From NCBI GenBank assembly GCA_021790295.1, contig JAJYIC010000100.1, forward strand, positions 1 through 8,248: a DNA stretch of 8,248 nt. The letters are read 5' to 3'. Source of the DNA: Pseudomonadota bacterium. Its GTDB lineage: Bacteria; Pseudomonadota; Alphaproteobacteria; ATCC43930; CGMCC-115725. Under the pieces are notes generated by a model. It saw only the letters and a list, made by a program, of their open reading frames with translations. It did not search any database and had not been told where the DNA came from. Within the stretch, counting starts at the first letter, position 1. The number at the start of each line of letters is the position of its first letter. Below are positions 6,279-8,248 of this stretch, piece by piece. The position numbers and the translations under genes were made by a program.

Positions 6279-7037
6279 ATGGAAACGGCGAAGGGGATCG
6301 CTCTCGTCACCGGAGCGGGAAGCGGGATCGGCCGCGAGAGTGCGCTCTCGCTTCTCGGCGCCGGCTGGAGCGTGGTTCTCGCGGGACGCCGGCGCGAGGC
6401 TCTCGAAGAAACCGCTTCGCTTTCAGGCGCCCTGCCGCCCGCGGTTCTGATCGCCCCCGCAGATGTCGGCGACCCGCGCTCTGTCGCCTCTCTTTTCGCA
6501 GCGGCCAAAGCGGCTTACGGGCGCCTCGATTTCCTTTTCAACAATGCCGGGACGAGCGCCCGCGCGGTCGAATTCGACGAACTGACTTACGAGGAATGGT
6601 CAAACGTCCTCGCCGTCAATCTTTCGGGGGCGTTTCTCTGCTCGCAGCACGCGTTCCGCATGATGAAAGAGCAGAACCCCCGCGGCGGCCGCATCGTCAA
6701 CAACGGCTCGCTTTCCGCCCATGTTCCAAGACCCAATTCCGCGCCTTATACGGCGACCAAACATGCGATCACCGGGCTGACGCGATCGCTTTCGCTCGAC
6801 GGGCGCAAATACGACATCGCCTGCGGCCAGATCGATATCGGCAATGCGGCGACGGGGCGAACGGAGCGCATGGCCTCGGGCATCCTTCAGCCCGACGGCA
6901 GGACCGCGGTCGAGCCGCGCATGGACGTGGGCGAAGTGGCAAAGGCGGTGCTTTTCATGGCCAGCCTCCCGCTCGACGCCAATATCCAATTCCTGACCGT
7001 TATGGCGACCAAGATGCCCTTTATCGGCCGCGGTTGA
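6279..7037 (+). CDS. Short-chain dehydrogenase/reductase (SDR family oxidoreductase)
   Basis: The 252-residue protein is a classical SDR with a Rossmann fold, a soluble NAD(P)-dependent oxidoreductase. It shows the cofactor motif TGAGSGIG (11-18), Asp62-Val63 after the fourth strand (APADVGD), NNAG (88-91) and the catalytic set Asn114, Ser144, Tyr157 and Lys161 (YTATK). Arg37-Arg38-Arg39 after the second strand suggest a preference for NADPH. After the active site the usual PG-x-x-x-T segment is replaced by CGQIDIGNAAT (182-192). I associate that variant with a subgroup of uncharacterised proteobacterial SDRs, so the substrate cannot be named. The ATG at 6279 follows AAAGGAGGGG at 6265-6274. 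The frame extends far upstream through the previous gene but is not used. It lies 61 bp after the membrane protein gene and 15 bp before the HAD gene. Confidence 0.94.
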   Translation: METAKGIALVTGAGSGIGRESALSLLGAGWSVVLAGRRREALEETASLSGALPPAVLIAPADVGDPRSVASLFAAAKAAYGRLDFLFNNAGTSARAVEFDELTYEEWSNVLAVNLSGAFLCSQHAFRMMKEQNPRGGRIVNNGSLSAHVPRPNSAPYTATKHAITGLTRSLSLDGRKYDIACGQIDIGNAATGRTERMASGILQPDGRTAVEPRMDVGEVAKAVLFMASLPLDANIQFLTVMATKMPFIGRG

Positions 7038-7052
7038 GGCGCGGGAAAGGAA

Positions 7053-7769
7053 GTGACAGAGCCTTTCGCTCTCGTCATCTTCGATTGCGACGGCGTCCTC
7101 TTCGACAGCGAAAGCCTCCTCGCCCGCGTTCTCGCGCAATGCCTCCAGGAAGCCGGGTTCGCGGCAAGCGTCGAAGAGGTTTTGGAGATCGGTCTTGGTC
7201 GCGATGAGGTGGCAACCTCCCGGGCGGTTGCCGCCCGCTTCGGGCGGGCGCTGCCCGCAGGCTTCCGCGCGCGGTTTCGAAACCGGGCCTTGGCGCTCTT
7301 TGCCAAAGAGTTGAAGCCGATCGCGGGCGTGGCCGAGCTTCTCGGAGGGCTCGAATTGCCCTGTTGCGCCGCTTCGAACAGCCCTTTGAATCTGGTCCGG
7401 CTGGGGCTCGAGGTGACGGGCCTTAGCCGCTTTTTCGGAAACCGTGTCTTTAGCGCCGAAAAGGTCGGGCGCGGCAAGCCCGCTCCCGACCTTTTTCTTT
7501 TCGCGGCGGCAGAAGAGGGCGCCTGCTCAGCCTCGACGCTCGTCGTCGAGGACAGCCTTCCCGGGGTCGAGGCGGCGCTCGCCGCAGGCATGACCGCGGT
7601 CGGCTTTTGCGGCGGCAGCCACTGCGCCGAGGGTCACGGAGAACGGCTCGCCGCCGCGGGGTGCCGCGCCGTCTTTGCCCGGATGGGCGATCTCGCCGAC
7701 TTTCTTAAAGCCGGGCTCAAAGCCGGGCTCAAAGCCGGCGCGCCAAAAGAAAGCGCGAGGCGAGATTGA
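7053..7769 (+). CDS. HAD-superfamily phosphatase-like hydrolase (subfamily IA)
   Basis: The 238-residue protein has all four HAD motifs: Asp11 (nucleophile) and Asp13 in DCDGVLFDSE, Ser108 in AASNSP, Lys142 in GRGKPAPD, and Glu166-Asp167 in VVEDSLPG. An alpha-helical cap lies between about residues 17 and 90. This layout is that of phosphoglycolate phosphatase and beta-phosphoglucomutase relatives; it is likely a Mg2+-dependent phosphatase for a small phosphorylated metabolite, which I cannot name. The start is a GTG at 7053, 15 bp after the SDR stop codon; GGGA six bases upstream and AAGGAA directly adjoining make it plausible, and motif I follows at once. The C-terminal FLKAGLKAGLKAGAPKES is encoded by a 12-bp tandem repeat and overlaps pstA, so the last 20 or so residues are likely a lineage-specific extension. 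It is third in the plus-strand cluster. Confidence 0.92.
   Translation: MTEPFALVIFDCDGVLFDSESLLARVLAQCLQEAGFAASVEEVLEIGLGRDEVATSRAVAARFGRALPAGFRARFRNRALALFAKELKPIAGVAELLGGLELPCCAASNSPLNLVRLGLEVTGLSRFFGNRVFSAEKVGRGKPAPDLFLFAAAEEGACSASTLVVEDSLPGVEAALAAGMTAVGFCGGSHCAEGHGERLAAAGCRAVFARMGDLADFLKAGLKAGLKAGAPKESARRD
7707..7742 (+). repeat. 12-bp tandem repeat, three units, at the HAD/pstA junction
   Basis: AAAGCCGGGCTC occurs at 7707-7718 and 7719-7730, and a third, imperfect unit AAAGCCGGCGCG at 7731-7742. In the HAD frame each unit encodes Lys-Ala-Gly-Leu or a variant. On the minus strand the unit contains TGA in the pstA frame, so the repeat supplies the pstA stop codon. Unit number could change by slippage without shifting either frame. 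Confidence 0.85.
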
Positions 7770-8248
7770 TGAGAAGGATAAAGGCGGTGACAAGAAACGC
7801 GGCCGCATAAGCCAGAGCGTTGGCGGAGGCGAAAGGCTCGTTGATAAAAGTCCAGATCGCGTAAGTCAGATAGCCGATCGGCGAGTGGCTGAGCCTGCCG
7901 TCCCAAAGATAATTCGACCAGCCGGCGGTATAAAGAAGAGGCGCGGTTTCGCCGACGGCAACCGCAAGCGCCAATAGGACGCCCGTCAAAATGGAGGGAA
8001 GCGCGTAGGGAAGGCAGATCCTGAAGATGACGCTCGCTTCGCCCGCGCCCAAGGCATAAGCGGCCTCGCGCAATTGTGCAGGCACCTCTCTCATCGCCAC
8101 CTCGGTCGTCCGGCAGATGTAAGGCAGCGCGATCATGGCGAGGACAATGGCGCCGGCGGCTACCGAAAAGCCCCAGCCGAGCCCTTCGACCACGGTGATG
8201 TACCCGAAATAACCGAAAACGATCGAAGGCACACCGACTAGGACATCG
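7729..8248 (-). CDS. pstA: Phosphate ABC transporter permease PstA, C-terminal part (cut by the window edge)
   Basis: The last 172 or so residues of a membrane permease are present; the frame is open to the right edge (DVLVG then VPSIVFGYFG), so the 5' end is outside. The binding-protein-dependent transport EAA loop is clear: REAAYALGAGEASVIFRICLP, followed by ALPSILTG and VAVGETAPLLYTAG. The GETAPLL signature and the SILTG stretch favour PstA over PstC. PstA with PstC forms the inner-membrane channel of the high-affinity PstSCAB phosphate importer driven by the ATPase PstB. A further hydrophobic segment near the C-terminus (AAAFLVTAFILLINL) completes the last membrane helices. Its stop codon lies inside the HAD gene, giving a 41-bp convergent overlap. 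No pstB follows. Confidence 0.9.
   Translation of the reverse strand, partial: DVLVGVPSIVFGYFGYITVVEGLGWGFSVAAGAIVLAMIALPYICRTTEVAMREVPAQLREAAYALGAGEASVIFRICLPYALPSILTGVLLALAVAVGETAPLLYTAGWSNYLWDGRLSHSPIGYLTYAIWTFINEPFASANALAYAAAFLVTAFILLINLASRFLLARRL

Noticed and set aside
5672..6508. 278-codon minus-strand frame across the membrane protein gene and the SDR start
   Set aside because: It is highly charged low-complexity sequence antisense to two genes with good ribosome binding sites.

Overview
The window is GC-rich and gene-dense and reads as chromosomal DNA of an alphaproteobacterium. The evidence is the sdhC-sdhD-sdhA-sdhB order, the small SdhC and SdhD anchors with alphaproteobacterial sequence character (an RPLSPH-type SdhC N-terminus, a VAHWWWQR stretch in SdhD), and the style of SdhA. 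I cannot name the genus.

Left part, minus strand (1-2111). An acyl-CoA dehydrogenase-fold protein (40-1248) lacks a glutamate at both places where this superfamily carries its catalytic base. It has Arg85 and Gln246 instead, the pattern I recall for 3-sulfinopropionyl-CoA desulfinases, so sulfite release is a better guess than fatty-acid oxidation. A possible ATGA-coupled ORF begins at 43 and leaves the window. A gene-poor spacer (1249-1652) follows, then a small PD-(D/E)XK nuclease-like gene (1653-2111) in a clearly AT-richer patch. That gene looks acquired and probably has a damaged C-terminus.

Middle, minus strand (2164-5558). This is a complete, tightly packed succinate dehydrogenase operon, sdhCDAB (complex II of the respiratory chain and TCA cycle). 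All flavin, Fe-S, haem and quinone-site residues I looked for are present. Its leader holds a TTGACA -35-like box and a perfect 9-bp inverted repeat, a candidate operator or 5'-UTR hairpin.

Right part, plus strand (5777-7769). A divergent cluster of three genes encodes an unrecognised four-helix membrane protein, a classical short-chain dehydrogenase/reductase and a HAD-superfamily phosphatase-like hydrolase. Spacing is 61 and 15 bp and each gene has its own ribosome binding site or a GA-rich substitute, so they are probably co-transcribed.

Right edge, minus strand (7729-8248+). The C-terminal part of PstA, a permease of the phosphate ABC transporter, converges on the HAD gene. The two coding regions overlap tail to tail by 41 bp inside a 12-bp tandem repeat. 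No pstB follows pstA, so the usual pst order is broken here.

No RNA gene, CRISPR array, transposase or insertion-sequence end was seen. I found no clear new multi-gene system. The items most worth a second look are the desulfinase-like protein, the foreign nuclease gene behind sdhB, the dyad in front of sdhC and the repeat-driven HAD/pstA overlap.
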